60,000 bases of DNA, taken from contig NC_045143.1 of the NCBI RefSeq assembly GCF_008831285.2, positions 7,017,503-7,077,502 on the forward strand. The letters run 5' to 3'. This document shows, in pieces, positions 43,771-53,946 of this stretch. The position numbers were made by a program, and so were the translations under genes. A model generated the notes under the pieces. It searched no databases. It had not been told where the DNA came from and was given only the letters and a program-made list of their open reading frames with translations. Positions within the stretch are counted from its first letter, which is position 1. The number at the start of each line of letters is the position of its first letter. The stretch is from Nymphaea colorata (lineage: Eukaryota > Streptophyta > Magnoliopsida > Nymphaeales > Nymphaeaceae).

Positions 43771-44476
43771 TCCTGTACACAGGGACAGATGTCCGACCAT
43801 TGTGTGTTTTTACTTAGATGGACATAAATTCTTTTTTACTTCTTTCAAGCTTTAACAAAGAAGCACATAAACACACATATTTCAAACTTGAAACAGTTCT
43901 GTTGTAACGACCCGACCCTCTCTTAGGCTTGAACCCTTAGTCTAGCAGATCTTAACTTATCCCTTAATAATTTCAGTTCCAATTCAAAAAAAAAATAAAA
44001 CCTAAACAGCTAACTATTTAACCACCCCTTTACAAGCCTTTGAAAATCCCCTACAATTTTCATAAATTTTTAGAGCGATACATCTATGCATTGCCATTTG
44101 GAATCAATATCAAGTGATACAACTGCTAACAGGCATGAGCATGAGATCAACATTTAGTATTGGACCACATCAACTGTAGCAAGAACTAACATCAGTTAGA
44201 GGCGAAGCCCAGATTTTCTTCTTGGGGAGTCGAGTTCAGGGACTCTCCGGCCTTTTTAAAATTTTAAAGGCTTTTTGAAATTTCTTTAATACGAGCAAAC
44301 TATAATTTTTTAAAATTTTTACAACAACCATTTATTTTTTTTAATTATAAAAGGTAATTTTTGTCCCCTGCCAGCCCCCCTTATCTCTGCCTGCACAGGT
44401 TCACTAATAAAAACCAGAAGCAACATATTAGGCAATTGGTTTGGAAACTAAAAATCATAAATTACGTTTATATAGT
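43771..44476. other. Repeat-like DNA without a gene
   Basis: TGTAACGACCCGACCC near 43913 resembles the edge of a plant LTR. A segment at about 44197-44400 starts with AGAGGCGAAGCCC and has the general look of a short non-autonomous element. Neither is resolved. Confidence 0.3.
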
Positions 44477-45604
44477 AAGGGTGAACAATGAGCCGAGCAA
44501 CGGCTCATTAAAACTCGACTGAGCCGACTATTTTCATAAACGAGCCGAGCTCGAGCTCATTTTTCAACTCGTTTTTTTAGTCTAACCAAGTTCGAATTTA
44601 TTGAACCTGAATGCTTTAAGCTCGAGTCGGCTCGGGCAAAAGCAATACTTATTTTGTTTTTTCATTTTAAGTTTCATTTCATCCCGTGCATTCTCTCTAC
44701 TCTCTTTCTTCTTTTCTTCTTCAATGCTTCATCCAAATGAAAAGTGTCTTCAATACTTTATCTAAATGCTCGACACTACCGTTGCCCTTCTCATTTGCTA
44801 CTACTGCAAAGCCAGTCAAGGAGGTACACCTTTCTCTCTCTCTCTCCCCCTCTCTCTAACTCTAAGTCAAGGGTTCGCTCGCTGGAACGAGGGTTTCTTC
44901 AAAATTCTTGCTCCAACATGCCTGGAGCTTTAGAATCTGAAACCCTCGCTCATTGGAGCAAGGGTTTTTTTTTTTCTTTTATTTCCCCCTCGAGAAAGAT
45001 AAGGTCGGCGTTTGTGGGCGTTCGTGCTTTTCGATCGGCAAAATGGGAATTCTTGAGGCCGAAATGCTGGACTGTAGTGTGGGCACCATACTTTGGGTGA
45101 GAAAAAGAAACGGGTCGTGGTGGACAGGAAGAATTCTGGGGCAGGACAAGCTTTCGGAGACACATTTGATGTCTCCTCACTCAGCAAAGGGTTTTAGATT
45201 AGAAACCCTCGCTCAGCAAAGGGTGGTGTTGGAGTGAGGACTTTCAGGTTCATAAAACCCTAGTTCTAGCAAGCCATCTGAACCTTCATTTAGCGCTGAC
45301 CATGAGCGAGGCTTCCTTGAAAACCCAAAACTTAAAATCTAGATATCTCATCTGATTCCTCTTTTTCTGCAGATCCTTTGCTGTCATCTCTTTCATAGCA
45401 GCAGCACACCCGCTGGCATCTTTCTCCATAAGTCATGCTGCAACACATTTGTAAATGACACACCTCATAGGTAAACGAGTTAAACGACATCGAGTTCGAG
45501 CTTTGACACGCTTGATAGAGCCGAGCTCGAGTTGCGCAAAATAGAAGGCGAGCCGAGTTCGAGCTGGCCAAGCTCGGGCTGGACTGGGCTCATGTTCACC
45601 CCTA
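44477..45604. mobile_element. TIR-flanked non-autonomous element (~1.1 kb)
   Basis: The left end reads AAGGGTGAACAATGAGCCGA. The right end, reverse-complemented, reads TAGGGGTGAACATGAGCC. GAGCCGAGCTCGAGC words occur inside both ends. No target duplication could be fixed. Internal open frames overlap each other and show no known domain. Confidence 0.55.
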
Positions 45605-46049
45605 TTAGATACTAAGGAAATGTAAATAAAGTTGATCGGTGATTTTCAAACAGAAAAGAGGCAACAAAAAACAATTATGTGCAGCTTCTATCTACAATGA
45701 AAGGTAGATAGAAACCGAAAATTGAAAAGATGAAAGGTAGAGAAAGAAAGAGAGAGATGAAAAGAACTTGATTAAATGGAGCCACATCCAAAGAGAATTG
45801 GATACGAAAACAACAAACAGCATCAATTAAAACTGTAATAGCGAAAGAAGAGAGGTCTATTCTAACATAATAGGGTCTTGAGCTGTGTTGAGAGCTTGGG
45901 TGGGCAACCGACTTTGTGGTTATCTACCTGTCCCTTACTCCAACTTGCTATACTATGTCTCTTGAGGTAATTTCCACTATTATGTTCAATGAAGCCAAAA
46001 ATTTAAATACAATATATGTTAAAATGAGAAAAGAAAATATTGCATAATA
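45605..46049. other. Nothing recognised
   Basis: AT-rich, purine-biased intergenic DNA with no gene signal seen. Confidence 0.4.
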
Positions 46050-46330
46050 ATCATGCACATGTTTCTTTCTTAACCTTCCAGACTAAGGAGTTACAACTAT
46101 CCAAACTAAAAAAAAAAAAGGAACTATTGCACATTAGTTTATTTTGTTGAGACCACATGCAAGCGGGCTTGTGTGGGAATGCAGTTGTATTTATTTATAG
46201 AATGATGGTTCCAACCTGTAAATAGGTGTTCCTTAATACCACTCACATTTTATTATTTATGGTTTAGGGTTTAGGGTTTAGGGTTAGTGTCACATAGCAA
46301 GAAGCCACTAGGCTCACGAGAGCTTTCATT
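46050..46330. repeat. Dispersed repeat also found at 26521-26880
   Basis: The two copies share AACCTTCCAGACTAAGGAG, a run of A, GACCACA(T/A)GCA(A/T)G, GCAGTTGTATTTATTTA and AAGCCACTAG in the same order. This copy alone contains the telomere-type tract. Confidence 0.65.
46261..46285 (+). repeat. Interstitial telomere-type repeat
   Basis: About three and a half copies of the plant telomere unit TTTAGGG. The paralogous position at about 26786 has no such units. Confidence 0.85.
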
Positions 46331-47696
46331 CGTTAGAACGGGTGGGCACTCCTCTTGAAGTGCAAAGTCCATTAAGCTCTGAAATAAAACTCAAAATTGC
46401 GAATATAATAAAGCAGAAGAACTCACTGTACAAATGAAATAATACATAAATCAGAATCTCATCACGAGATACTAGTGTACCACTGATATCCAACCTTTAG
46501 ACTGAAATATCAATTGCAAGTAGTACACTTGGTCGACAATGAATATGAGATAATTAATCCTATCAAACAATGAGCCATTCTTTGGAATGACTCATCATTC
46601 ACATGAAAACTTTACAATCATCAAATATTCATTGTCATGTATGCTTAACTCTACTAAGCAGCCACCCTCCTTTGGGCTTGATTACCACTCACATAGATTA
46701 AACATACTAAAATTTAATGCTTTAAACAAGCAAATCTACTTACTTTGGCCATATAAAGCATAAATCTACTCATTGATGAATAATAGACATAACCAAAGAT
46801 GAAATTCTCATTCCGAATATGACAAAACATGCAAAAAATTGCCTTGTATAGGCTCCAAAATCATATGAACCATCAACAAGCACATGCAAATATACCAAAT
46901 ATTATGAACCGATTTCAAAAAAAGTGCTTAAATAAGTTGAGGACGACTGAACCAAGCTTAAATAGCCCGTATTGGTGTAAAAACAAATCCAAAACACATG
47001 TATCACTCGAAACTGGGTTGAATCTGTTCGAAAACTGTATAAACCGGCTAAAAATGATTCGTTTCGGCTTAAAATTGCATGAACCGGTTTTAAAATAACC
47101 AAAATTACACATAGGTATCTACTCATATAATAATTACAATATGTCACTATGATTGAATATGAAACTTAATTAATCACTTAATGGATATTTTTATTTAGGT
47201 AGCACATCATGTTGAAAATTGCACCAGATCGTATGCAGGCCCATATAATGATTTTAACATTGTAATTTGTGACAAAACCTTCCACACGATGCTTCACTAT
47301 ATGTCTATTCCATAATTGCGAACATCATATCTCCAACAAATCGTGCAAGCTAGAATGTTGTGTGACATGTTGCAATGTACGCATTTTCAGGTAAACTCGA
47401 TAGACAGAGGTTAGACATATATAATGCTCTCAATGGTCACCTGGCCGCCAAATATGTCCAAGGACAGTTCTGATCTTTCTTTGAATACAAGGGTTGTCCT
47501 CAGCATTATTCGTCGAAAGAAAAAGGACAATTCTGATACAAACAAGTCTGAAAGAAAAGGAGCACAAAAGATGAGACGCCAATGGTTCCAACCCACATGA
47601 GTTATTTTGATAGAAGAGAAGAACCGAAAAACAAGATGTAAAACACGTCCATATCAATTGTGCCGTGCTAGTTGAAATTGGCTTCGTTTCTAGATC
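46331..47696. other. Intergenic, nothing recognised
   Basis: Contains AT-rich DNA and overlapping short frames on both strands around 46830-47150 that show no known motif. The 3' untranslated region of the GDSL gene should be in the right-hand end. Confidence 0.4.
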
Positions 47697-49473
47697 TTAT
47701 TGGTCATGGGTATGAAATGATGGCGCCCCTGTAAGCATCAGTGAGATATCAAGGTTGGCTAGCACTTCAACATTGAAGGGATAGGCTTCAGTTTGGAGAT
47801 CCGACGAATATGCTTTTGCCGACAAGTGCATGTAAAGCTTTTCTGTGAGGTGTAACCCATCGTAATAGGCGTAGATGCTCCTATCTGGGCATGCTTCATC
47901 ACCTTCAACACATAATGACTCAGTTACACTGGCCGCGTTGAAGAAGCAGCAACTTTCATTGGTCAGCTTTAATCCTAAGATAACAGGAACATTTTCTTGG
48001 TTAGAGATTTGTTTATGTATATGTAATAGCAATCGTGCATGATTTACCATCTTACGTACTTTTGGTAGTGTCCAAGTTAAATATATTCACATAATGTACT
48101 AGACTGCATTGTTTAATGTCCATGCACATGCATGGTACAACATAATTTAAATTGATCATAAATACATTATATTTATATTGTGTTCTGGAACATATTAAAT
48201 GGACAAATGATTGCGTACCATAGGTAGTTGGATCATCGATTATCACATTGATGATTCCCGACATGTTGATGTAGACAAAAGAAAAACCAGGCAAGTCTTC
48301 ACTCAGATTTTCTAGAGCGGGCCTGAGTGCATTGTTGAACAAAGTGGATCCCTCATTTAGTAAATCCACACATGATCCATTGTTGCGTTGTTTAAAATAA
48401 GGATCACAACCAGTTTGCAGGAGATTAAATACCACGAATTTTCGTGCCCCCAAGTCATATGCTTTCTGTAGAATAGGAGAAAATCATAATATAAGGAGAT
48501 CATATTGGCCAAAGAAATTAGCAATCTCTTAGATAATTAAGGTCAAGGTGTGTGTGTGGTGGGAACTGTGCCAAATACGTGTTCTCATCAAGTAACTATG
48601 GATTTCATGAACTAAAGCAGCCCACTTCAAGCATCTTTTGAGAGAGAGTAGCATTACCATGAGGTGGTGGGTGTAATTTCGAATGAGCAATTCTGTTAGT
48701 TTCTGCAAGTCACACTCTACAGCCACGCCTGATGATGTGGTGCAGCTTGCCATGTAATCGCCTCCTCCAATCAAGAAGAAGAATATACTCTGAGAGAGAT
48801 AGGAAGACAGTGCAAAACTCCCATTCAATTGAGATTTCAAATCCGGTAGCGTTGTTTCCCCAAAGTTCGCAATTTGGTGGCTCAAAGATGTGACATTTAG
48901 CTGCAAAAAATTTTCAGCTTTTGTTAATGTTGGAAACCAGCACTCTGCTGACATATTATCTTAGTTACGTGTTCTATTCTTCCTCACTAGCATCCCACCT
49001 TGATTATACGTGTCAAGGAATATTAGCTAGCAATGTACTACTTTGTAAAAACTTAAGTTGGCAGCGACTGTCTCCTTGGAAAAAGAAAATTTGCTAGAAA
49101 CAAAGATTGATCTGCTTACACTTTGGCGAGTGGAATCAAGGATGCCCGAAGCACCTGACGCATAGTTTACTCCGGCGAGAATGGAGCTTCCTCTGGTTTG
49201 AGGGTCGTAGAAAGCCGGCAGGAAATGAGGCAGGCCCAAGAACAGTCCCAGAAAGTCAGCCGGGGTTCTTCCATTGGTGCACCTACCTGTTGCACGCAAT
49301 ATAAAATCTACCCCATACGGAAAGTAATTGCATTTCGCGTATGTATCCAAAAAATCGTTGTTCCCACAATCAACGATTGAATCCCCGAATACGAACATTG
49401 CTTTGACATTGCTTTCAGTAGTCGCTGTGGAGAATCTGGAGAGAATGAGCAAGATCGAGAAGAGAATGAACAT
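47697..49473 (-). CDS. GDSL esterase/lipase (SGNH hydrolase family)
   Basis: Probably a secreted hydrolase acting on ester bonds of lipids or cell-wall esters. Four exons: 49120-49473, 48658-48900, 48219-48465 and 47697-47974; total 1122 nt, 373 aa, typical of plant GDSL proteins. The start at 49473 sits in ACCACCATG and opens a hydrophobic signal peptide (MFILFSILLILS); an in-frame ATG at 49545 would add 24 polar residues and is less likely. Block I FGDSIVDCGNN has Ser32. Block II Gly is in GVNYASGASG. Block V YYDGLHLTE has Asp320 and His323. Block III reads IGGGDYM where the family has IGGND or IGNND, so the oxyanion-hole Asn is Gly165. The fold and catalytic triad appear intact, but activity may be altered or lost. 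The substrate is unknown. Confidence 0.9.
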
Positions 49474-49682
49474 GGTGGTTGGAAGGCGGGTGAAGGAAAT
49501 TAGGTGGTGGCAGTTCCTTGGGTTGTCTCTGGGTTGTCTCTGCATCCAGCCTTCCCTATTAGTAGTTTAGTAGACCTTCCTCATGCTGGTTGGAAGGCGG
49601 GTGAAGGAAATTTGGTGGTGCAAGTTCCTTGGGTTGCCTCTGCATCTGCCTTCCCTCTTAGTAGTTCAGCAGACCTTCCTCT
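49474..49682 (-). repeat. Tandem duplication of the GDSL 5' leader
   Basis: Two units of roughly 105 bp (about 49474-49580 and 49585-49682) share GGTTGGAAGGCGGGTGAAGG, GTTCCTTGGGTTG and AGACCTTCCTC. They lie directly upstream of the start codon and should form the 5' untranslated region or core promoter of the GDSL gene. Confidence 0.85.
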
Positions 49683-49709
49683 AAACAAACATTCTTCCGT
49701 CTACCCGCT

Positions 49710-49859
49710 TAACCATGTCGTTCGGTGGTCCTGATTGTTTACATATGTACGTGAGATTAGCTCGTGGACGGCAAGTGACAATTCAGCTCAAGTTTGCCAA
49801 TTCTGGAAACATCTGACTCACTGCAGAGTTGATTGATATGGACTTACTTGAATATATCG

Positions 49860-49951
<92 letters not shown>

Positions 49952-49990
49952 CAAAGGAGGAAGAACCATGACAACTTTGTGATATTTTTA
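49710..49990. repeat. Duplicated segment, copy 1 (upstream of the GDSL gene)
   Basis: It matches about 52060-52330: shared TGATTGTTTACAT, GTGAGATT(A/G)GCTCG, TTCAGCTCAA and GACTCACTGCAGAGTT. This copy contains the long TA microsatellite. Confidence 0.75.
49861..49948. repeat. TA microsatellite, 88 bp
   Basis: About 44 uninterrupted TA units. Apparent Ile-Tyr open frames across it are artefacts of the repeat. Confidence 0.98.
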
Positions 49991-51705
49991 TTTACTCGTT
50001 TCTTTACCGTATCAAATGCTTCACTGATGTTCACGTATTCGTATTAGAATTTGGATTTGAATATGAACTAAAAAATTAATCAACGCCATATCTAAACCGA
50101 AACCCAAATCGATTCAAATCCTTTTTGAGTTCACAACTGAATCCAAATCAAGAATTTTAAACTAAACTTAGATGAGCTGCATTGGTATATATTGAGAACC
50201 GACTTTCAGAAATGAATGGAAATTAGATGTAATATATTTATTTAAAATTTAATCAGAATCTGAATTTGGAAGGATATTTATTTAAATTCAGATCATAATC
50301 TGAATATGATTGGATGTCATTTTTTAAAATTTGAATTTGATACCGATTTCTTAATTGAATGTTAAATTTTTAACTATATCTGATTTTTTGAAAATGGTTT
50401 GGTCGGATGTTGAACCCGAATCTGAATTTATCAACATCCTTACAGTTTGTCCTTCAAACATTTTTATCGACATCCTGATAATTTGTCAAGATTTCAATGC
50501 TGTTGCGATGGAGAAAGTGTTGAGTGCATTTTGGTAGAGAAAGAGGTAGAAAGGCAGTTTCCCCTAATTAAACATTAAAAACATATTTTTTGTGAAGTTA
50601 TCAATCACTTTTTTGCACATACAAATGGCTGCCTATGAAAGTATCGGTTATTGTGGAAATATCAGAGTTCGAATTCGAGTCACATCTACTCTTTACTACC
50701 TCAAGTACTTTATCTGATGTTCACATATTCAAATTAGAATCTGGGTTTCAATATGAAGGAAAAATTTGGTCTACACTATATCTGAATCCGAATCCAAATC
50801 GATCCAATCTATTTTTAAATTGACAACAGAATTTGAATCAAGACTTTTTAAACTGAACTCGATCAGTATTACAAACTATTACAACCGAACTTGCTTGGTT
50901 GAACTCCAGCTTAATTGAAAACTCAAGCTTATAAACTAATCGAATTCAGGTTACAGACTCAATCAAACATGAGTAAGATCATATAACTGTGCCATCCTTT
51001 TTATTTTTATTTTTTTGTAATTTCAAAAATTAAAACCAAGGAAAGAGGTAACGTCAAATGAGGAGTTGGCGAACAAGTTTAAACCAATTGAGCTCGAGTT
51101 AATTGAGATCGAGCTAATCTTATATAGCTTGAATCAAAATCAAGCCAAACAATATATTAGTCGAGTCGAAGTCGAGCTGACCCCCTAATTATACGACATT
51201 GAGGAAATAGAAAAAAAAAATGGAAGAGCCATTACCAACTATTCCGAGTCGAGATGAATCCGAACATTGCATTTACTTTTACCAACATAATTCTGAATCC
51301 AACTTCTAAATGCACAACCAAATCTCAGACCATTATGATATACATGTTAAGAACCGAGTACCAAAATGTTTGACTATTGGATGTAGGATAATTACTTGAA
51401 ACTGAATCCAAATCCAAATTTGGATCCGATTATATTATTTATCTAAAACAAATTCGCGTCAAATCAGATGACATCAAAGGCACGTTGCAGCTAGCCGTGA
51501 ATGGTCGGTGCATGTGCACCAGCTTCTTGATGAAGCCTTTTCCTTGTCGGCAAAAAGGGCTGCAAATTGGACAGTTGGGCTTCCACTCATCCCCGAGAAG
51601 TTGTGAAATTCAGGCTTTCAATTTAACTGTAGACTGTCGTTCAACAGATAGAAGGACATGCTCTGCCATAAAATGGAGGGCCAAGCCAGGTAGGGCTTGC
51701 ATTAC

Positions 51706-51707
<2 letters not shown>
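49991..51707. other. AT-rich intergenic DNA, no gene
   Basis: Words such as GAATCTGAATTTGG and GAATCCAAATC recur many times, as expected of decayed repeats. The stretch near 50490-50550 resembles about 59355-59425. GAGCTCGAG-type words near 51090-51180 recall the transposon at 44477. Nothing coding is recognised. Confidence 0.45.

Positions 51708-51738
<31 letters not shown>
51708..51738. repeat. TA microsatellite
   Basis: An AT run of about 31 bp. Confidence 0.9.
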
Positions 51739-51741
<3 letters not shown>

Positions 51742-51883
51742 CATGTAAAAAAAATAATTTATTTTATATAAAAAAATTTGAAAAGTAATGTTTTGATTCG
51801 AATCAAAATTTAGAAACTTTAATTTGACTTTCTGATGAAAAATTTGTGGCTCCACTCGTTATGTATAAGAATGTTAAACTGAA

Positions 51884-51979
51884 ACTCAATTCTTCCCATT
51901 TGAGAGTGTAGGAGGCCGCTGTTGTTTATTTACTCAATTCTTCCCATTTGAGAGTGTAGCAGGCCGCTGTTGTTTATTT
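51884..51979. repeat. 48-bp tandem duplication
   Basis: Two adjacent 48-bp copies starting ACTCAATTCTTCCCATTTGA (51884 and 51932), differing by about one base (GTAGGAGG versus GTAGCAGG). Confidence 0.9.
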
Positions 51980-52059
51980 ACTATTTTGTAAGAAAGAGAA
52001 GAATGTATGTCCAATCTTACGGGATTGTGGATTTTATTTGAAGTAATAAAATTGTCATT

Positions 52060-52330
52060 TGTATTTGTCGGTGGTTGTGATTGTTTACATGCGTGAGATT
52101 GGCTCGGGAATGTCAAGTGACACTTCAGCTCAAATTATAGGTCTCTTTGCAAATTAAGGCTGGTGGCCATCCTTGCTACCCATCGTCGAAACATGTGACT
52201 CACTGCAGAGTTAATTATTATCCACTCACTTAAATAAATCATGATACAACAGTTCAAGATTTTAATATATATAAATTTTTTTAATAAAGGAAAAATCAAG
52301 ACAACGATTTCTTTTGTTTTTATTTATTTT
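52060..52330. repeat. Duplicated segment, copy 2
   Basis: Paralogous to the GDSL upstream segment at 49710-49990. Here it is not followed by a GDSL gene. Confidence 0.7.
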
Positions 52331-53283
52331 TAAGTATGTATTCTTGAATTTTTTTTAATCACAGTCATATGTGCTCATTGTGCATGGATCTAGGAATTTT
52401 TCTTGTAAGAACCAAACCATAGTTTCAAAATTTTAGTAAGGGTGAAATATAATTTTTCAAAATTTTTATATAACTTGAATTAAAAATTTTACAGGGCTTC
52501 CTCATTGAAAAAGACTCTGTGCAAGAACAAAATGCTTTTTCTTTTTTTTTTTTGGTTGAGACCTGCCTCTATGGAGTGCAAGTGCTCATGAATGTATCGA
52601 TGCCTTTTCATATGCAATCTTTGTTTACAATTTAGTAGTGACCTCAAGTCCACTAGTTACTTGTCATTTATGAGTAGACAATGAATATTTCATCGTACCA
52701 TTCAAAAGAGAGCCGAAGTTCACACCCAACCCTTTATCCCTTTAGAGGTATAAAACTTGCTTTATGCGTATTGGGATGCTGCCATAATTGTCCTTCAACT
52801 TGCACATCAGTAACTACCAGTTTACAGCGCAAGAGAGTTGACGGCCTTAGAGATTGAAATAAGAACTGGCCGCCTTTCATTTGATCGGGAACACACGAGT
52901 TACTTGCGTTGAAGAAAAGAGAAAGAACGTGAACTTGATGTTGAGAAACTTGTCCCATGCATGGTTCCCAATTTTACAAGAGACACATGTTTATTTTACA
53001 ACAAAATATTAATCAAGGTTAGTTTAAATACAACCCTTTTTGTTCTATTAATTACAGAAATGACATCATATGTGGGATGATAAATGAATGTGCAAAACAT
53101 TGCAAATTTGCTATGCAAAGATGGCATCTACCGCAATTAATCAGATACCATGCATTGACATTCATTCTGGATAAACATATATATTAGCACGAGTCATTAA
53201 TACTTTAATCAAAGTTATATCAAGTCATGTGGGGGCCGGTGCATAATTCCCTTTTATTGAGCAGAGTTGGTTTTGGGCTTTTT
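52331..53283. other. Repeat-like intergenic DNA
   Basis: Bases about 52550-52680 and 52880-52990 match 59827-60000 (GCAATCTTTGTTTACAA, AGTCCACTAGTTACTTGTCA and GAAAAGAGA...TGAACTTGAT). No gene is seen. Confidence 0.5.
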
Positions 53284-53927
53284 TGTTGGGTCGGGTCCAG
53301 CCTCAAGAGAGGACCCGACCCGGCCTGTCACTTAAGTGACAGGCGGGAGAAATAGAGGGGGGCACCATTGCCTCTTACGTCTCTCTCTCTTGTCGCCTAG
53401 GGTTTCTTTTTGGGGGCAAAGAGAGGTGTGCTCTCTTTTGTGCTCTCTCTTGGTGGCTGCACAACAAGAGGAGAGAAGGAGAAGAAGAGAGGAGAGAAGG
53501 AGAAGAGGAAAGGAGAGAAGGAGAAGTGGAAGAGAAGGTTGCGAGCATTTGGCTAGAGCAAGATTCGATTCCAAGGAGGAAGCCAGGCGCATTTCCTCTC
53601 AATCCACGGTTTCCGCATCCAATCGGTGATATTTTTCCCTTGTTTTTCTCATAAAGCTTTGGTGAGATATTATTGTTGGAGAGTTGGCTTTGTGTAGCCC
53701 CTCGTGGGAAAACTTATATCATTGATTATAGTGGATTGAGTTTTGGGTCGTAGTACCCCGTGGTTTTTACCCTCATTGTTTTGAGGGGTTTTCCACGTAA
53801 AAATCTTCTCGTGCATTTGTGATTGCTTGGTCGTTGTTTTGTTGCTTCTTGCATGATCGATTTGGGCTATACTTCGTTGTTGAATCATTTGTAGTAGATT
53901 CGTGCCTATCCGCATTTTATCCCAACA
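53284..53927 (+). repeat. 5' LTR of copia element 3
   Basis: It is a 644-bp LTR. It lacks about 12 bases that the 3' LTR has near the CACC(CGATGGTGCCCC)ATTG site, plus scattered substitutions. Confidence 0.92.
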
Positions 53928-53930
53928 AAG

Positions 53931-53944
53931 TGGTATCAGAGCCA
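53931..53944 (+). promoter_or_regulatory. Primer binding site of copia element 3
   Basis: TGGTATCAGAGCCA, three bases inside the 5' LTR. It is complementary to initiator tRNA-Met and intact, unlike in element 2. Confidence 0.9.
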
Positions 53945-53946
53945 AC

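Noticed and set aside
43913-43935. TGTAACGACCCGACCC as a solo LTR edge
   Set aside because: Suggestive of a plant LTR end, but no partner LTR, primer site or target duplication could be found.
44744-45237. Several overlapping frames of 76-118 codons
   Set aside because: Three frames overlap on both strands inside a TIR element, with no motif and no splice support.
49783-50047. Ile-Tyr repeat open frames on both strands
   Set aside because: Artefact of the 88-bp TA microsatellite.
53332-53629. Open frames on both strands in the copia element 3 LTR (also 58030-58369, and 11498-11947 and 16233-16664 in element 2)
   Set aside because: Purine/pyrimidine-rich LTR sequence. The frames are not conserved between LTR copies and carry no domain.
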